From contig FO203512.1 in the NCBI GenBank assembly GCA_000967895.1, positions 2,007,350 to 2,071,349 on the forward strand: a DNA stretch of 64,000 bases. Reading direction: 5' to 3'. The number at the start of each line of letters is the position of its first letter. Positions within the stretch are counted from its first letter, which is position 1. Source of the DNA: Oleispira antarctica RB-8 (GTDB taxonomy: Bacteria; Pseudomonadota; Gammaproteobacteria; Pseudomonadales; Oceanobacteraceae). Both the position numbers and the translations under genes were made by a program. This document shows positions 20,317 through 30,247 of the stretch, piece by piece. Below the pieces are notes generated by a model, which worked only from the letters and a program-made list of their open reading frames with translations, had not been told where the DNA came from and made no database searches.

Positions 20317-20955
20317 TTACCTGAAAAGTAGGCTTTGTGCATCCTTGATGTAACGTTTACGGTTGAGCAGTAAGTGCCAGCGGCGGCCGCCGACTTGACG
20401 CCATAGTATCGCCGCTCGAATACCTGAAAGTAAGAGGGCCCGAACTTTGTTCGCATTATGGCTGTTTTGTAAAATTTGAGGGTTGCCCGTGACCTTGATG
20501 CGGAATGAAAGAGTGCTTAAGGTTTGCTGATAAGTATCGGCAAGACTGCCAATGACACTTTCGTGGGTGATATGAAAGTGATCGGCTTGGCGTACGCTGG
20601 CGTGAATGCTTTCGCCGAGCTGATTCATCATGTGGCTGTTTTTACGCAGGCGACTTTCTAAATGAACAATACTGAGTGCGTAGCGCATGACTTCCGGCTT
20701 TATATCTTGTTTTAACTTAGCGCTGTCGTTGCCCATTAATTTACAAATGCCGTGATAGCCCGCTTGTAGGTTAGGTCTGGAGCCGTATATTTCATTGAAA
20801 TCATTAGGGTTTTGCTTAAATAAACTGGTTATTAATAGCTCTAGCTCAGGCGTGGGGATTTCTCCGGTGCGGGCGAGCTGCTCCACCAGGCTGGCGGCTT
20901 GAAAAATAGCGGCCAAGGCGATGGTTTGTTGTTCGTGCTTATTGATTTGACTCAT
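20317..20955 (-). CDS. hflD: HflD family protein (lysogenization regulator homologue)
   Basis: 212 aa, all-helical. E. coli HflD is a membrane-associated protein that affects phage lambda CII; its general cell role is not settled. N-terminus HEQQTIALAAIFQAASLVEQLARTG and QAGYHGICKLM, with HLESRLRKN and VRALLLSGIRAAILWRQVGG near the end, fit the family. Position between mnmA (22 bp upstream) and purB (56 bp downstream) is conserved in gammaproteobacteria and is the strongest support. Confidence 0.93.
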   Translation of the reverse strand: MSQINKHEQQTIALAAIFQAASLVEQLARTGEIPTPELELLITSLFKQNPNDFNEIYGSRPNLQAGYHGICKLMGNDSAKLKQDIKPEVMRYALSIVHLESRLRKNSHMMNQLGESIHASVRQADHFHITHESVIGSLADTYQQTLSTLSFRIKVTGNPQILQNSHNANKVRALLLSGIRAAILWRQVGGRRWHLLLNRKRYIKDAQSLLFR

Positions 20956-20977
20956 GGTTTGTTATTTATATTTCCGA

Positions 20978-22120
20978 CTAAAACTGTATTGGACGTTCAG
21001 GGTCAACCTGGGTCTTCTCGATAACACCGCCGCCTAAGCACACTTCGTCGATATAAAAGACGACACTTTGGCCTGGAGTAACGGCGCGCTGAGGCTCTTT
21101 AAATACCACGTGATACTCACCGGCCTGATCTTTAGTAATGGTACATACTTGATCACTTTGGCGATAGCGCACTTTTGCGGTGCACGTTAATGGCAGTTCT
21201 GGCTCTTCGTTAACCCAATAAATTTGCTGCGACGTTAAAGAGTGACTGAATAAAATGGGATGGTTCTTGCCTTGCGCTGCAATTAATACATTACGCTCAA
21301 GGTCTTTTTGTGCGACATACCAAGGAGCATCTGAATAACCATTTAAGCCACCAATACCTAACCCTTGGCGTTGACCTAGTGTGTGGTACATAAGTCCTTG
21401 GTGCTTGCCAATGATGTCGCCTTCTGGGGTTTCGATAACGCCAGGTTGGGCGGGCAGGTATTGTTGTAAAAAGTCTTTGAAGCGACGCTCACCAATAAAA
21501 CAGATGCCGGTAGAGTCTTTTTTATTGTGCGTAATTAGGTCGTGCGCTTCGGCGATGCGGCGTACTTCAGGTTTTTCGAGCTCGCCTACAGGGAATAACG
21601 TTTGGGCGATTTCACTGCCCGCAACAGCATGTAAAAAGTAGCTTTGATCTTTATTGCCGTCTAATCCGCGTAATAGTTGTGCTTGTTCGCTGCCCGTATT
21701 TTTTACGACAGTATCGCGACGGCGAACATAGTGTCCGGTGGCGATGTAATCAGCACCCAAAACTTTGGTGTAATCTAAAAAGGCTTTGAATTTGATTTCG
21801 CGGTTGCATAGTATATCGGGATTTGGCGTGCGCCCAGCTTTGTATTCTTCTAAGAAGTGTTCAAAAACATTATCCCAGTATTCACTCGCGAAGTTGGCGG
21901 TATGCAGTTTCATACCCAGCTTGTCAGCTACCGCTTGCGCGTCGGTGAGGTCATCCATAGCGGTGCAGTAATCTGTGCCGTCATCTTCATCCCAGTTTTT
22001 CATGAACAAGCCTTCCACCTGGTAGCCTTGTTGCTGCAAAAGTAGGGCGGATACGGAGGAATCAACACCACCGGACATGCCGACAATGACGAGGGTTTCT
22101 TCTTTTGGCTTGTTAATCAT
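20978..22120 (-). CDS. mnmA: tRNA-uridine 2-sulfurtransferase
   Basis: Puts sulfur on U34 of tRNA Lys, Glu and Gln. 380 aa. ATP PP-loop [15 protein letters not shown] at the N-terminus, first catalytic Cys in [13 protein letters not shown] and second in [13 protein letters not shown], plus GHYVRR and DQSYFL. The sulfur relay partners tusBCDE are present in this window at 41.5-42.9 kb, consistent with a Tus-fed MnmA. The start overlaps the nudJ end by 8 bp. Confidence 0.98.
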   Translation of the reverse strand: MINKPKEETLVIVGMSGGVDSSVSALLLQQQGYQVEGLFMKNWDEDDGTDYCTAMDDLTDAQAVADKLGMKLHTANFASEYWDNVFEHFLEEYKAGRTPNPDILCNREIKFKAFLDYTKVLGADYIATGHYVRRRDTVVKNTGSEQAQLLRGLDGNKDQSYFLHAVAGSEIAQTLFPVGELEKPEVRRIAEAHDLITHNKKDSTGICFIGERRFKDFLQQYLPAQPGVIETPEGDIIGKHQGLMYHTLGQRQGLGIGGLNGYSDAPWYVAQKDLERNVLIAAQGKNHPILFSHSLTSQQIYWVNEEPELPLTCTAKVRYRQSDQVCTITKDQAGEYHVVFKEPQRAVTPGQSVVFYIDEVCLGGGVIEKTQVDPERPIQF

Positions 22121-22658
22121 TTCTGTCTTCTAACTCTTGAGATTTGTTTTCGTCATCAGTGTGTTCATGATCTGCATATTCATAAATCACGTCTAGCGGG
22201 TAATGCTTGCCATCTATATGGTCTTTTATGCAGCGCTTTACAAGGGGGCTGCGTAGATTATCCAATTGTTGGATTTCTTCCCAACTCAACCACTTCGCAT
22301 CGAGTATACCATCATCAAGCTGGCTTTCGGCTTGATGCACTGTTGCTTCTGCTGCAAAACAGTATCTATGGTAAGTCACATTGTTCGCAGGAGCCGTGAA
22401 TATATAAATGCCCACAAGGTGCTTTAACTTAACCTGCCAGCGCGTTTCCTCTAAGGTCTCGCGAATAGCGGCGGCCATGATAGATTCACCTTCATCCACA
22501 TGCCCGGCGGGTTGATTGTAGACGATGCCAAAATCACCTTGCGAGTTAATTAGGCGCTTCTCTTCTACTAATAAAAACTTGCCGTCTTTTTCAACGATGG
22601 TGGCGACCGTTGCATGAGGCGTCCAGCGTTCAGGTTCGAGAGGCGTTGTGCTGGTCAT
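22113..22658 (-). CDS. nudJ: NUDIX hydrolase, NudJ-like phosphatase
   Basis: 181 aa; the Nudix box G-x5-E-x7-R-E-x2-E-E is intact (GHVDEGE ... REtlEE at about residues 50-72). E. coli NudJ removes phosphate from thiamine-pyrimidine pyrophosphate and nucleotides. The C-terminal tail rich in Asp/Glu/Lys is longer than the E. coli protein. The stop of rluE and this ATG overlap as TAATG, and the 3' end overlaps mnmA by 8 bp, so rluE-nudJ-mnmA are translationally coupled; the same order occurs in E. coli. Confidence 0.9.
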   Translation of the reverse strand: MTSTTPLEPERWTPHATVATIVEKDGKFLLVEEKRLINSQGDFGIVYNQPAGHVDEGESIMAAAIRETLEETRWQVKLKHLVGIYIFTAPANNVTYHRYCFAAEATVHQAESQLDDGILDAKWLSWEEIQQLDNLRSPLVKRCIKDHIDGKHYPLDVIYEYADHEHTDDENKSQELEDRND

Positions 22659-23308
22659 TAGCGCTTATTCTTCTTGTACTTGCTGCGGGTTACATTACCA
22701 CTGAATTTTTTATCAATATTTTTTTTGGTTGCGCCGCTGGTTGCCTGCAGTACTGATTCGCTGGGTAGGGCTACAGTATCGGTACGTGATTCGCCGGGCT
22801 TTAAACCTTTAATGCTCCACTCGCCGATTTGCATGCGAATAAGACGTAGGCAGGGTAGGCCAACGGCTGCAGCCATGCGGCGTACTTGTCGATTTCTGCC
22901 TTCTACTATTGTCACTTGGATCCAGCTTGTTATTTGACCTTCGCGCGGGCGAATGGGAGGATTACGTGGCCATATTTTTACCGATGCCATTTGCTTTACT
23001 TTAGCGGGTGCAGCCATGCCGTCACTAAGCTTTACGCCGCTGCGTAACTGCTCCAGGGCTTCTTTAGTTACCTCGCCTTCGACTTGAATCCAATAAGTTT
23101 TTGGCAGTTTATGGTTAGGGTGACTAATCTGATGTTGTAACGGACCTTCATTGGTCAGTAGCATCAGGCCTTCGGAATCATAGTCGAGGCGACCCGCAGG
23201 ATGAAACCCTTTGGTTTTTATGAATTTCGCCAGAGTGATTTTCCCTTCGTGTGCTGAAAACTGCGACAACACGTTAAAAGGCTTGTTAAAAAGGATGAGA
23301 TTGGGCAT
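22658..23308 (-). CDS. rluE: 23S rRNA pseudouridine(2457) synthase-type
   Basis: RsuA/RluB/E/F family without an S4 domain. 216 aa. Catalytic Asp in GRLDYDSEGLMLLTNEG (about 39-56), RMAAAVGLPCLRLIRMQIG near 140-160, and a Lys/Arg-rich tail after residue 185 that may bind RNA. FNKPFNVLSQFS is the usual opening. First gene of the minus-strand run rluE-nudJ-mnmA-hflD-purB; the E. coli rluE-nudJ order backs the specificity call. Confidence 0.92.
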   Translation of the reverse strand: MPNLILFNKPFNVLSQFSAHEGKITLAKFIKTKGFHPAGRLDYDSEGLMLLTNEGPLQHQISHPNHKLPKTYWIQVEGEVTKEALEQLRSGVKLSDGMAAPAKVKQMASVKIWPRNPPIRPREGQITSWIQVTIVEGRNRQVRRMAAAVGLPCLRLIRMQIGEWSIKGLKPGESRTDTVALPSESVLQATSGATKKNIDKKFSGNVTRSKYKKNKR

Positions 23309-23410
23309 AAAAGACGAAACCTTGTAAAGAAACTACCAAATACTACAATATTGTATGAAAAACGCGCTATAAATGTAGAAAAACTACAGAAAGCCCTGTT
23401 GATTATACCA

Positions 23411-23440
23411 TTGCGTGTTAAGATTCGTGCCTGCTATAAC
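23411..23440 (+). promoter_or_regulatory. icd promoter
   Basis: -35 TTGCGT at 23411-23416, 18-bp spacer, -10 TATAAC at 23435-23440 preceded by TGC (extended -10). Initiation near 23447 would give a leader of about 144 nt that holds the paired hairpins. Confidence 0.65.
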
Positions 23441-23476
23441 TCATAAAGTTGTATTTAAAACTTAATTGAGCCCAAA

Positions 23477-23546
23477 AAGGTGACCAAAAGTGACCTTTGA
23501 TATGCCTGTCGGGCCCGAAGATACGAAGTCGACCAAAAGTCGTCTT
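23477..23546 (+). promoter_or_regulatory. Structured icd leader with two like hairpins
   Basis: Two 21-nt units, 23477-23497 and 23526-23546, each with 8-nt arms pairing at 7 of 8 positions around an identical CAAAA loop; both contain GACCAAAAGT. Between them is the 10-bp palindrome TCGGGCCCGA (23509-23518). Start-to-start distance is 49 nt. They may be RNA structures in the leader or paired protein operators. I recall an Rfam entry called icd-II for leaders of isocitrate dehydrogenase genes, but could not compare it. Confidence 0.6.
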
Positions 23547-23590
23547 TCTAAGGCTACTGGCGATACAGCCAAAGAATACTAGGACAAATA

Positions 23591-25825
23591 ATGACTAAGC
23601 AAACTCCTAAGATTATTTATACCGAAACAGATGAAGCGCCAGCACTTGCGACGTATTCGCTGCTGCCGATCATTCAAGCATTTGCTAGAACTGCGAATAT
23701 CACAATAGAGACTCGTGATATTTCTCTGGCGGGGCGAATTATTGCCAACTTCCCAGATAATCTTGCGCCTGAGCAGCAACGCCCAGATGCACTGGCTGAG
23801 TTAGGTGAGCTGGCTCAAACTCCTGATGCCAATATTATTAAGCTACCGAACATTAGTGCTTCAGTGCCGCAGTTGGTTGAAGCAATTAAAGAATTGCAAA
23901 GCCAGGGTTATGATTTACCTGACTACCCAGAAGATCCTGAAAATAATGCTGAAAAAGAAATTAAGACGCGTTATGGCAAGATCTTAGGCAGTGCGGTTAA
24001 CCCGGTATTACGTGAAGGTAACTCTGATCGTCGTGTTGCTGATCCTGTTAAGCAATACGCTAAAAAGAACCCGCACTCTATGGGTGTGTGGTCGAAGGAT
24101 TCAGTTTCACACGTTGCGCATATGACAAGTGGTGATTTTTACGGCAGCGAGAAGTCTGCGGTAATGTCAAAAGCCGATGATGTTCGCATCGAATTGGTCA
24201 AGGCTGATGGCAGTATAGAGGTCTTAAAGCCCAGTACGCCGCTAGAGTCGAATGAAGTGATTGATTCCGCGGTAATGAGCAGTAGTGCCTTGCGTGAGTT
24301 CTTTGAAGCTCAGATGCAAGATGCTAAAGCCAATGGCGTTATGCTTTCCTTGCACTTGAAAGCTACTATGATGAAGGTTTCTGACCCCGTTATGTTCGGC
24401 CATGCAGTGACTGTTTATTATAAAGAAGTCTTTGAAAAGTACGCCGAGCTGTTTGAAGAATTAGGCATTGAAGAAACTAACGGTCTTGGTGATGTTTATG
24501 CCAAGATTAAAGGCTTGCCTACTGCGCAAAAAGAAGAAATTGAAGCCGCTATTATGGCTGTTTATTCTTCACGCCCAAGTTTAGCTATGGTCGATTCTGA
24601 TCGTGGCATTACTAACTTACATGTGCCAAGTGACGTTATTGTTGATGCATCGATGCCTGCTGCCATTCGTGCGTCAGGTAAGATGTGGGGTTCTGACGGC
24701 AAGTTACACGATACTAAGGCGATGATTCCTGACCGCTGTTATGCTGAAATCTTCCAAGAAACCATTCAGTTCTGTAAAGATAATGGTGCGTTTGATGTGA
24801 AGACGATGGGCAGTGTTTCTAACGTTGGCCTAATGGCTCAGAAAGCAGAAGAGTACGGCTCTCACGACAAGACTTTTATTCTTGAAGAAGCAGGAACTGT
24901 TCGTGTTATCAATCAAGCGGGCGAGACTGTTCTCGAGCATGCGGTTGAAGCTGGTGATATCTGGCGTATGTGCCAGACCAAAGACGCTCCGATTCAAGAC
25001 TGGGTTAAGCTCGCGGTTAAGCGCGCTAGAGATACAGGTCAGCCAGCTATATTCTGGTTAGATCCAAAGCGTAGCCACGATGCGAACTTGATTGAAATTG
25101 TTAAAGGCTATTTAAAGGATCACGATACGTCGGGCCTTGAAATTCTAATTCAATCTCCTGTTGAAGCGATTCGTTATACTATGAATCGCGTTAAAGCAGG
25201 CCAAGATACTATTTCTGTTACCGGTAACGTTCTGCGTGATTATTTGACGGATCTTTTCCCAATTTTAGAGTTGGGAACGAGTGCTAAGATGCTTTCTATC
25301 GTGCCTTTATTGGCAGGCGGTGGTTTGTATGAAACGGGCGCTGGCGGTTCTGCTCCTAAACATGCACATCAATTAGCGGAAGAAGGGCACTTGCGTTGGG
25401 ATTCACTCGGTGAGTTTTTGGCATTGTCTGTTTCTTTGGAAGGTCTTGGGCAAAAAACTGAGAATCCTAAAGCGCTGATTTTGGCTAAAACATTGAACCA
25501 AGCTACAGGTCGATTCTTGGATCATGACCGTTCTCCATTGCGTAAGGTTGGTGAGGTTGATAACCGCGGCAGTCATTATTATTTGGCGACGTATTGGGCA
25601 GAGTATTTGGCTGCTCAGGACGACGATGCGGAATTAAAAGCAACGTTCAATAAATTGAATGATGACTTAGCAGAGCACCATGCTGATATTATTGCTGAGT
25701 TAAGGCACGCTCAAGGTCAGAAGGTTGATTTGGGTGGGTATTATCACCTTGATACCGCTAAGGCGACGCATGTAATGCGCCCCAGTAAGACATTAAATGA
25801 CATCATTGATGCAGTTAGTGTCTAG
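23591..25825 (+). CDS. icd: Isocitrate dehydrogenase, NADP-dependent, monomeric type
   Basis: TCA-cycle step isocitrate to 2-oxoglutarate. 744 aa, the size of the monomeric (IDH-II) family and unrelated in length to the ~420-aa homodimeric type. Marks: [20 protein letters not shown] at the start, [50 protein letters not shown], and [19 protein letters not shown] with the substrate region. Weak ribosome-binding site (AGGAC). Only this IDH type is seen in the window; in P. aeruginosa the dimeric and monomeric genes lie side by side at this locus. Closed by a strong hairpin. Confidence 0.97.
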   Translation: MTKQTPKIIYTETDEAPALATYSLLPIIQAFARTANITIETRDISLAGRIIANFPDNLAPEQQRPDALAELGELAQTPDANIIKLPNISASVPQLVEAIKELQSQGYDLPDYPEDPENNAEKEIKTRYGKILGSAVNPVLREGNSDRRVADPVKQYAKKNPHSMGVWSKDSVSHVAHMTSGDFYGSEKSAVMSKADDVRIELVKADGSIEVLKPSTPLESNEVIDSAVMSSSALREFFEAQMQDAKANGVMLSLHLKATMMKVSDPVMFGHAVTVYYKEVFEKYAELFEELGIEETNGLGDVYAKIKGLPTAQKEEIEAAIMAVYSSRPSLAMVDSDRGITNLHVPSDVIVDASMPAAIRASGKMWGSDGKLHDTKAMIPDRCYAEIFQETIQFCKDNGAFDVKTMGSVSNVGLMAQKAEEYGSHDKTFILEEAGTVRVINQAGETVLEHAVEAGDIWRMCQTKDAPIQDWVKLAVKRARDTGQPAIFWLDPKRSHDANLIEIVKGYLKDHDTSGLEILIQSPVEAIRYTMNRVKAGQDTISVTGNVLRDYLTDLFPILELGTSAKMLSIVPLLAGGGLYETGAGGSAPKHAHQLAEEGHLRWDSLGEFLALSVSLEGLGQKTENPKALILAKTLNQATGRFLDHDRSPLRKVGEVDNRGSHYYLATYWAEYLAAQDDDAELKATFNKLNDDLAEHHADIIAELRHAQGQKVDLGGYYHLDTAKATHVMRPSKTLNDIIDAVSV

Positions 25826-25855
25826 TTGAGGCGTTAGGTGTGCGTTTAACGCATA

Positions 25856-25903
25856 CCAGATATAAAAAAGGCGAGCTAAATAGCTCGCCTTTTTTATATC
25901 TGG
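25856..25903. terminator. Bidirectional terminator between icd and cspD
   Basis: A perfect 22-bp inverted repeat with a 4-nt AAAT loop; the GC core GGCGAGCT/AGCTCGCC is flanked by A6 and T6. It serves convergent icd (plus) and cspD (minus). Confidence 0.95.
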
Positions 25904-25913
25904 TTGTTTTTTC

Positions 25914-26216
25914 TTAACTCATTTCTTCTGCTAATTCTTGAGAAATATGTTCTTCAAGGGCTGATATGTTGATGGCATGGGTGCCGTTTTCAACCGCTTT
26001 GGTATCAAAGGCGACTGCTTGGCCAGCTTTTAGTGTTTTGTAACCGTCCATCGTAATGGCGGAGTAATGGGCAAACATATCTTCTTCACTCCCATCAGCC
26101 ACAATAAAGCCGTAACCTTTGGCATTATTAAACCATTTGACGGTTCCTCTTGAAGAGCCGGTTGCTGTTTCTGTGGCTGTAACCATCATTTCTTCGACAA
26201 CATTCCCTGTAGGCAT
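25914..26216 (-). CDS. cspD: Cold-shock-domain protein, CspD-like
   Basis: 100 aa. One cold-shock domain at about 22-88: GTVKWFNNAKGYGFIVAD (RNP1) and DMFAHYSAI (RNP2), followed by a ~12-residue acidic tail. E. coli CspD inhibits replication in stationary phase; the location next to clpS-clpA is the E. coli one. The N-terminus has about 20 residues before the domain; an internal ATG (at M10/M11) would shorten it and cannot be excluded. Confidence 0.9.
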   Translation of the reverse strand: MPTGNVVEEMMVTATETATGSSRGTVKWFNNAKGYGFIVADGSEEDMFAHYSAITMDGYKTLKAGQAVAFDTKAVENGTHAINISALEEHISQELAEEMS

Positions 26217-26434
26217 AACTTTTCTCCCTGGCCGAACGACTAGAGCGAGACAACATAATACGAAAGCATTATTTTAGGTTCTTTCATATTAACTTCGCCA
26301 AAATAGGCTAATTAGTGAGTTTCCACAATAAAAGCCTTACTGTTAAAGGTCAAGAGTTCTAGGGCAATTGCTTTTGAGTTGTTATTATTTACTTTAAAGC
26401 GCGGGAATCACCCCCATATTATTAAATACACTAA
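26217..26434. other. Divergent intergenic region cspD-clpS (218 bp)
   Basis: AT-rich, no ORF or RNA gene recognised. It must carry the promoters of both divergent genes; I see no clean pair of hexamers for either. Confidence 0.4.
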
Positions 26435-26449
26435 GTGAAAGTCGGTAAG

Positions 26450-26800
26450 ATGTTGAAATCTCAACTAAGATTACAAGAAGATGACCATTATGGTGATGGT
26501 AATTTGGCTGTCGAAACGGCAAAGCCTAAATTGAAACCACCTGCCATGTATAAGGTCTTAATGATGAACGATGACTATACGCCTATGGAGTTTGTCGTCG
26601 AAGTATTGCAAACCTTTTTTGCAAAGTCGGATGAACAAGCAACGCAAATAATGCTCGCTGTTCACAATAAGGGGGCTGCTATTTGTGGTGTGTTTAGCAA
26701 AGATATCGCAGAAACAAAGGCCGCTATGGTGAATGATTATGCCAGAGAGTGTCAGTACCCGCTGTTGTGTGAGGTTATACCTGCAGAAGATGATGATTAA
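26450..26800 (+). CDS. clpS: ATP-dependent Clp protease adaptor
   Basis: Delivers N-degron substrates (N-terminal Leu, Phe, Tyr, Trp) to ClpA. 116 aa from ATG 26450; a GTG at 26435 would add five residues, and neither has a strong ribosome-binding site. The binding pocket is in [16 protein letters not shown] (Asn-Asp-Asp) and [11 protein letters not shown] (His), with an acidic C-terminus (PAEDDD). Lies 27 bp before clpA. The transferases that create its substrates, aat and bpt, are 3 kb downstream. Confidence 0.96.
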   Translation: MLKSQLRLQEDDHYGDGNLAVETAKPKLKPPAMYKVLMMNDDYTPMEFVVEVLQTFFAKSDEQATQIMLAVHNKGAAICGVFSKDIAETKAAMVNDYARECQYPLLCEVIPAEDDD

Positions 26801-26827
26801 AAGACCTATTACTCAGGAGGCATTATT

Positions 26828-29092
26828 ATGCTGAATAGAGAGCTTGAGCAAACCTTAAACGATGCATTCAAAGAGGCGAGAGTTAAGCGTCATGAGTTCA
26901 TGACGGTTGAGCACTTGCTACTGTCTTTGCTGGATAACGACGCGGCACTTATTGTGCTTAATGCATGCGGATCGGATATCGGTAAATTACGTAAAGATTT
27001 AATGGAATTTGTTAATTCCACTACGCCTTTAATTCAAGAACAAGATGACGAACGCGAAACCCAGCCAACACTGGGCTTTCAGCGAGTCTTACAGCGCGCT
27101 GTTTTCCATGTGCAATCCTCTGGTAAGTCAGAAGTTACGGGGGCTAATGTTTTGGTCGCTATTTTTAGCGAACAAGAAAGCCAAGCAGTTTATTTTCTCA
27201 AGCAGCAGAATATTGCTCGTATTGATGTGGTTAACTTTATCTCTCATGGTATTGCTAAGGTGCCGGGTCAAGATGAGCAAAATGAGCATATTTTAGAGTC
27301 GGATGATGACAGTCAGGAATCCGGCAGCAAGAGTGCACTTGAAGGATATGCGGTTAACTTGAATCGCCAGGCGAAAGAGGGCTTGATTGATCCGCTTATT
27401 GGGCGTGAATTTGAAGTTAATCGCGTTGTGCAGATTCTTGCCCGTCGTCGTAAAAACAACCCACTGCTAGTCGGTGACTCTGGTGTTGGAAAAACTGCCA
27501 TTGCTGAAGGACTGGCTAAGCGTATTGTTGATGGCGATGTGCCGGATGTGATTGCTGATGCGGTCGTTTTTAGTTTGGATATGGGTGCGCTCCTAGCGGG
27601 TACCAAGTATCGTGGTGATTTCGAAAAGCGCTTTAAGGCTTTATTGGCCGAGCTTAAAAAGCAGCCGCATGGCATTTTATTCATTGATGAGATTCATACG
27701 ATTATCGGCGCTGGTGCAGCCTCTGGTGGTGTTATGGATGCGTCTAACTTGCTTAAGCCAATGCTTAGCAGTGGTGAAGTGCGCTGCATGGGTTCTACAA
27801 CGTTTACGGAATACCGCGGCATCTTTGAAAAAGACAGCGCACTGACGCGTCGCTTCCAGAAAGTGGATGTTGGTGAGCCGAGTGTTGAAGATACTTATTT
27901 GATTCTTAAGGGCTTGAAGTCCCGTTTTGAGGATCATCATGAGTTGAAGTATCAGGATAAGGCTTTGCGCGCAGCAGCCGAGCTATCTGACCGTTATATT
28001 ACTGATCGTAATTTACCTGATAAGGCGATTGACGTGATTGATGAGGCAGGGGCTAGTCAGCGCTTGTTGCCGCCTAATAAGCGTAAGAAAGTAATTACGG
28101 TTCATGATGTCGAAGCCATTGTTGCGGCGATGGCTAAAATTCCACCAAAAAGTGTATCGGCTTCTGATAAAGAACTGTTATTCGGTTTGGAAGATAAGCT
28201 TAAAATGGTGGTATTTGGTCAGGATGAAGCCATTACAACGTTGTCAGCGGCAGTTAAGTTGTCTCGTGCAGGCTTGAATTCCCCTGAAAAACCAACGGGA
28301 TCATTCTTGTTTGCTGGCCCAACGGGCGTTGGTAAAACAGAAGTTAGTCGTCAGTTAGCGAAAGTGATGGGTATGGAGTTGGTGCGCTTTGATATGTCGG
28401 AGTACATGGAGCGTCACACAGTTTCTCGCTTAATTGGTGCACCTCCTGGTTATGTTGGTTTTGATCAGGGTGGTTTGTTGACTGAGGCTGTTAATAAAAA
28501 TCCTCATTGCGTTCTGTTACTGGATGAGATTGAAAAGGCACACCCTGAAGTCTTCAACTTGTTATTGCAGGTGATGGATCATGGCACACTTACGGATAAT
28601 AATGGCCGTAAGGCAGATTTCCGTAATGTGATCTTGATTATGACAACTAACGCGGGTGCTGAGACGATCAGTCGACGCTCTATCGGTTTCTCTCATCAGG
28701 ATCATACGTCTGATGGTATGGAAGTGATTCGTAAACAGTTTACGCCTGAGTTTCGTAACCGCTTAGATTCAATTATTCAGTTTGCTTCATTAACCCGCGA
28801 CAATATTATGTTTGTGGTTGATAAGTTCTTAGTCGAGTTGCAAGCGCAGCTGGATGATAAGAAAGTGCATATGAATATTGATGACGAAACCAGAGATTGG
28901 TTTGCTGAAAATGGCTACGATGAGAAAATGGGCGCTCGCCCCATGAATCGTCTGATTCAAGAAAAGCTTAAGAAGCCGCTGGCTGAAAGGATCTTGTTTG
29001 GTGATCTAGAGGGAGGTGGTGAGGTTGATGTTTGTTTGAATGATGCTAAGGATGGTATTGAGTTGCACTTGGTTGAAGAGGTTGTTGCTTAG
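26828..29092 (+). CDS. clpA: ATP-dependent Clp protease ATPase subunit
   Basis: AAA+ unfoldase that feeds ClpP. 754 aa. N-domain (about 1-145, ELEQTLNDAFKEAR), first AAA module with Walker A GDSGVGKTAI near 216, second with GPTGVGKTEVSRQL near 497, and the ClpP-binding loop IGF in RRSIGFSHQ. Very good ribosome-binding site (CAGGAGG). The pair clpS-clpA is one operon. A hairpin shared with infA lies 100 bp after the stop. Confidence 0.98.
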   Translation: MLNRELEQTLNDAFKEARVKRHEFMTVEHLLLSLLDNDAALIVLNACGSDIGKLRKDLMEFVNSTTPLIQEQDDERETQPTLGFQRVLQRAVFHVQSSGKSEVTGANVLVAIFSEQESQAVYFLKQQNIARIDVVNFISHGIAKVPGQDEQNEHILESDDDSQESGSKSALEGYAVNLNRQAKEGLIDPLIGREFEVNRVVQILARRRKNNPLLVGDSGVGKTAIAEGLAKRIVDGDVPDVIADAVVFSLDMGALLAGTKYRGDFEKRFKALLAELKKQPHGILFIDEIHTIIGAGAASGGVMDASNLLKPMLSSGEVRCMGSTTFTEYRGIFEKDSALTRRFQKVDVGEPSVEDTYLILKGLKSRFEDHHELKYQDKALRAAAELSDRYITDRNLPDKAIDVIDEAGASQRLLPPNKRKKVITVHDVEAIVAAMAKIPPKSVSASDKELLFGLEDKLKMVVFGQDEAITTLSAAVKLSRAGLNSPEKPTGSFLFAGPTGVGKTEVSRQLAKVMGMELVRFDMSEYMERHTVSRLIGAPPGYVGFDQGGLLTEAVNKNPHCVLLLDEIEKAHPEVFNLLLQVMDHGTLTDNNGRKADFRNVILIMTTNAGAETISRRSIGFSHQDHTSDGMEVIRKQFTPEFRNRLDSIIQFASLTRDNIMFVVDKFLVELQAQLDDKKVHMNIDDETRDWFAENGYDEKMGARPMNRLIQEKLKKPLAERILFGDLEGGGEVDVCLNDAKDGIELHLVEEVVA

Positions 29093-29190
29093 TTAGGCGG
29101 CTCTTCTCTTTCTCTGCAGTCATTGGCTTCGCTGATGGCTGTGGTGGTTAACTGGACTTATCTCAGCATGATTAAGCTCAAATTGCAGGC

Positions 29191-29228
29191 AAAAAAAGGG
29201 CCAGTTAGCAGTGCTAACCGGCCTTTTT
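29191..29228. terminator. Terminator between clpA and infA
   Basis: Stem GGGCCAGTTAGC / GCTAACCGGCC (one bulge and one position that is a G-U wobble on the minus-strand RNA), 3-nt loop, with A7 on one side and T5 on the other. Works best for minus-strand infA and may also stop clpA. Confidence 0.85.
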
Positions 29229-29232
29229 GATT

Positions 29233-29451
29233 TTAACGTGCGCGGTAAGTAATACGGCCTTTACTAAGGTCGTAAGGTGTTAATTCCACCTTTACTTTAT
29301 CGCCGGTCAAAATGCGAATGTAGTTTTTACGCATTTTTCCAGAAATGTGTGCTGTTACCACGTGGTCGTTTTCCAACTTAACGCGGAACATAGTATTCGG
29401 AAGGGTGTCTATAACCTCTCCGTCCATTTCAATGTGATCACCTTTTGCCAT
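29233..29451 (-). CDS. infA: Translation initiation factor IF-1
   Basis: 72 aa, an S1/OB-fold protein that occupies the ribosomal A site during initiation. Sequence is near-canonical from [20 protein letters not shown] to [20 protein letters not shown] candidate AGGTGAA ribosome-binding site precedes the ATG. Location between clpA and the aat-bpt pair matches Pseudomonas. Confidence 0.99.
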   Translation of the reverse strand: MAKGDHIEMDGEVIDTLPNTMFRVKLENDHVVTAHISGKMRKNYIRILTGDKVKVELTPYDLSKGRITYRAR

Positions 29452-29521
29452 TCTTCACCTGTTGACATTATCTAATGCGGCGAATTCTGCCTTAAAAGTC
29501 ACCAATAAGCAAAGGCTATCT

Positions 29522-30247
29522 TCATTTAGTCTCATTACTGATCAGTTTTCGCCATGTTTCACCATCAAATACCTCTAGCGGCTGGTAATCTGCTTTGTAA
29601 TTCATTTTGCTGGAGTTTTTGATCCAGTAGCCAAGATACGTATAAGGAAGCCCCATTTCTTGGCCTTGACTAATGAGTGCAAGAACAATAAACCGCCCCA
29701 GAGAGCGCTTAGCCTGCTCAGGGTCAAAGTAACTATAGATAGCCGATAGACCGTCGTAGAAAATATCCACGACGCAGCAGCCTATAAGGCTGTTTTCACT
29801 GTCGCGCAACTCAAGAAACTTATGCGTTCCGTGGCCTTCAATTAAGAAACCTTTATATTGATCTCGGCTTGCCGGAAACATTTCACCGTTTTGGTGACGC
29901 TGAGCGATGTAATGCTGGTAAAGCTGATAATGCTCTTCGTTAAATTCAGCCTCGACCCATCGCAAGCGAATATCTAAGTTGCGTTTAATGGCTTTTTTTT
30001 GATTTTTACTGGCCCTAAAGTCGGCATTAATAATACGAGAAGAGTGGCAGGCATTGCATTCAGGGCACTGGGGGCGATAAACAAGTTTTCCGCTGCGACG
30101 AAAACCTTGTAGGTGAAGTAGGTTGAGCTGATCTAGGCTGGGCTCGCTATCAGGATCAATAAAAATGCTGTTGCTTTGTAAGTTGGGAAGATAGCCACAA
30201 TTGCTGTCTTCAGTATGACGATAAAACATTAACGATGAATCACTCAT
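29522..30247 (-). CDS. bpt: Aminoacyl-tRNA protein transferase, Ate/Bpt type
   Basis: Adds an amino acid (Leu for Bpt, Arg for Ate) from tRNA to proteins with N-terminal Asp/Glu, making them N-degrons. 241 aa. Conserved Cys regions CGYLPN near residue 18 and CPECNACHSSRI near 60-70, then GCCVVDIFYDGLSAIYSYFDPE and PYTYLGYWIKNSSKMNYKADY. Sequence alone does not separate leucyl from arginyl transfer; bacterial members linked to aat are usually Bpt. Its start overlaps the aat end by 8 bp. Confidence 0.93.
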   Translation of the reverse strand: MSDSSLMFYRHTEDSNCGYLPNLQSNSIFIDPDSEPSLDQLNLLHLQGFRRSGKLVYRPQCPECNACHSSRIINADFRASKNQKKAIKRNLDIRLRWVEAEFNEEHYQLYQHYIAQRHQNGEMFPASRDQYKGFLIEGHGTHKFLELRDSENSLIGCCVVDIFYDGLSAIYSYFDPEQAKRSLGRFIVLALISQGQEMGLPYTYLGYWIKNSSKMNYKADYQPLEVFDGETWRKLISNETK

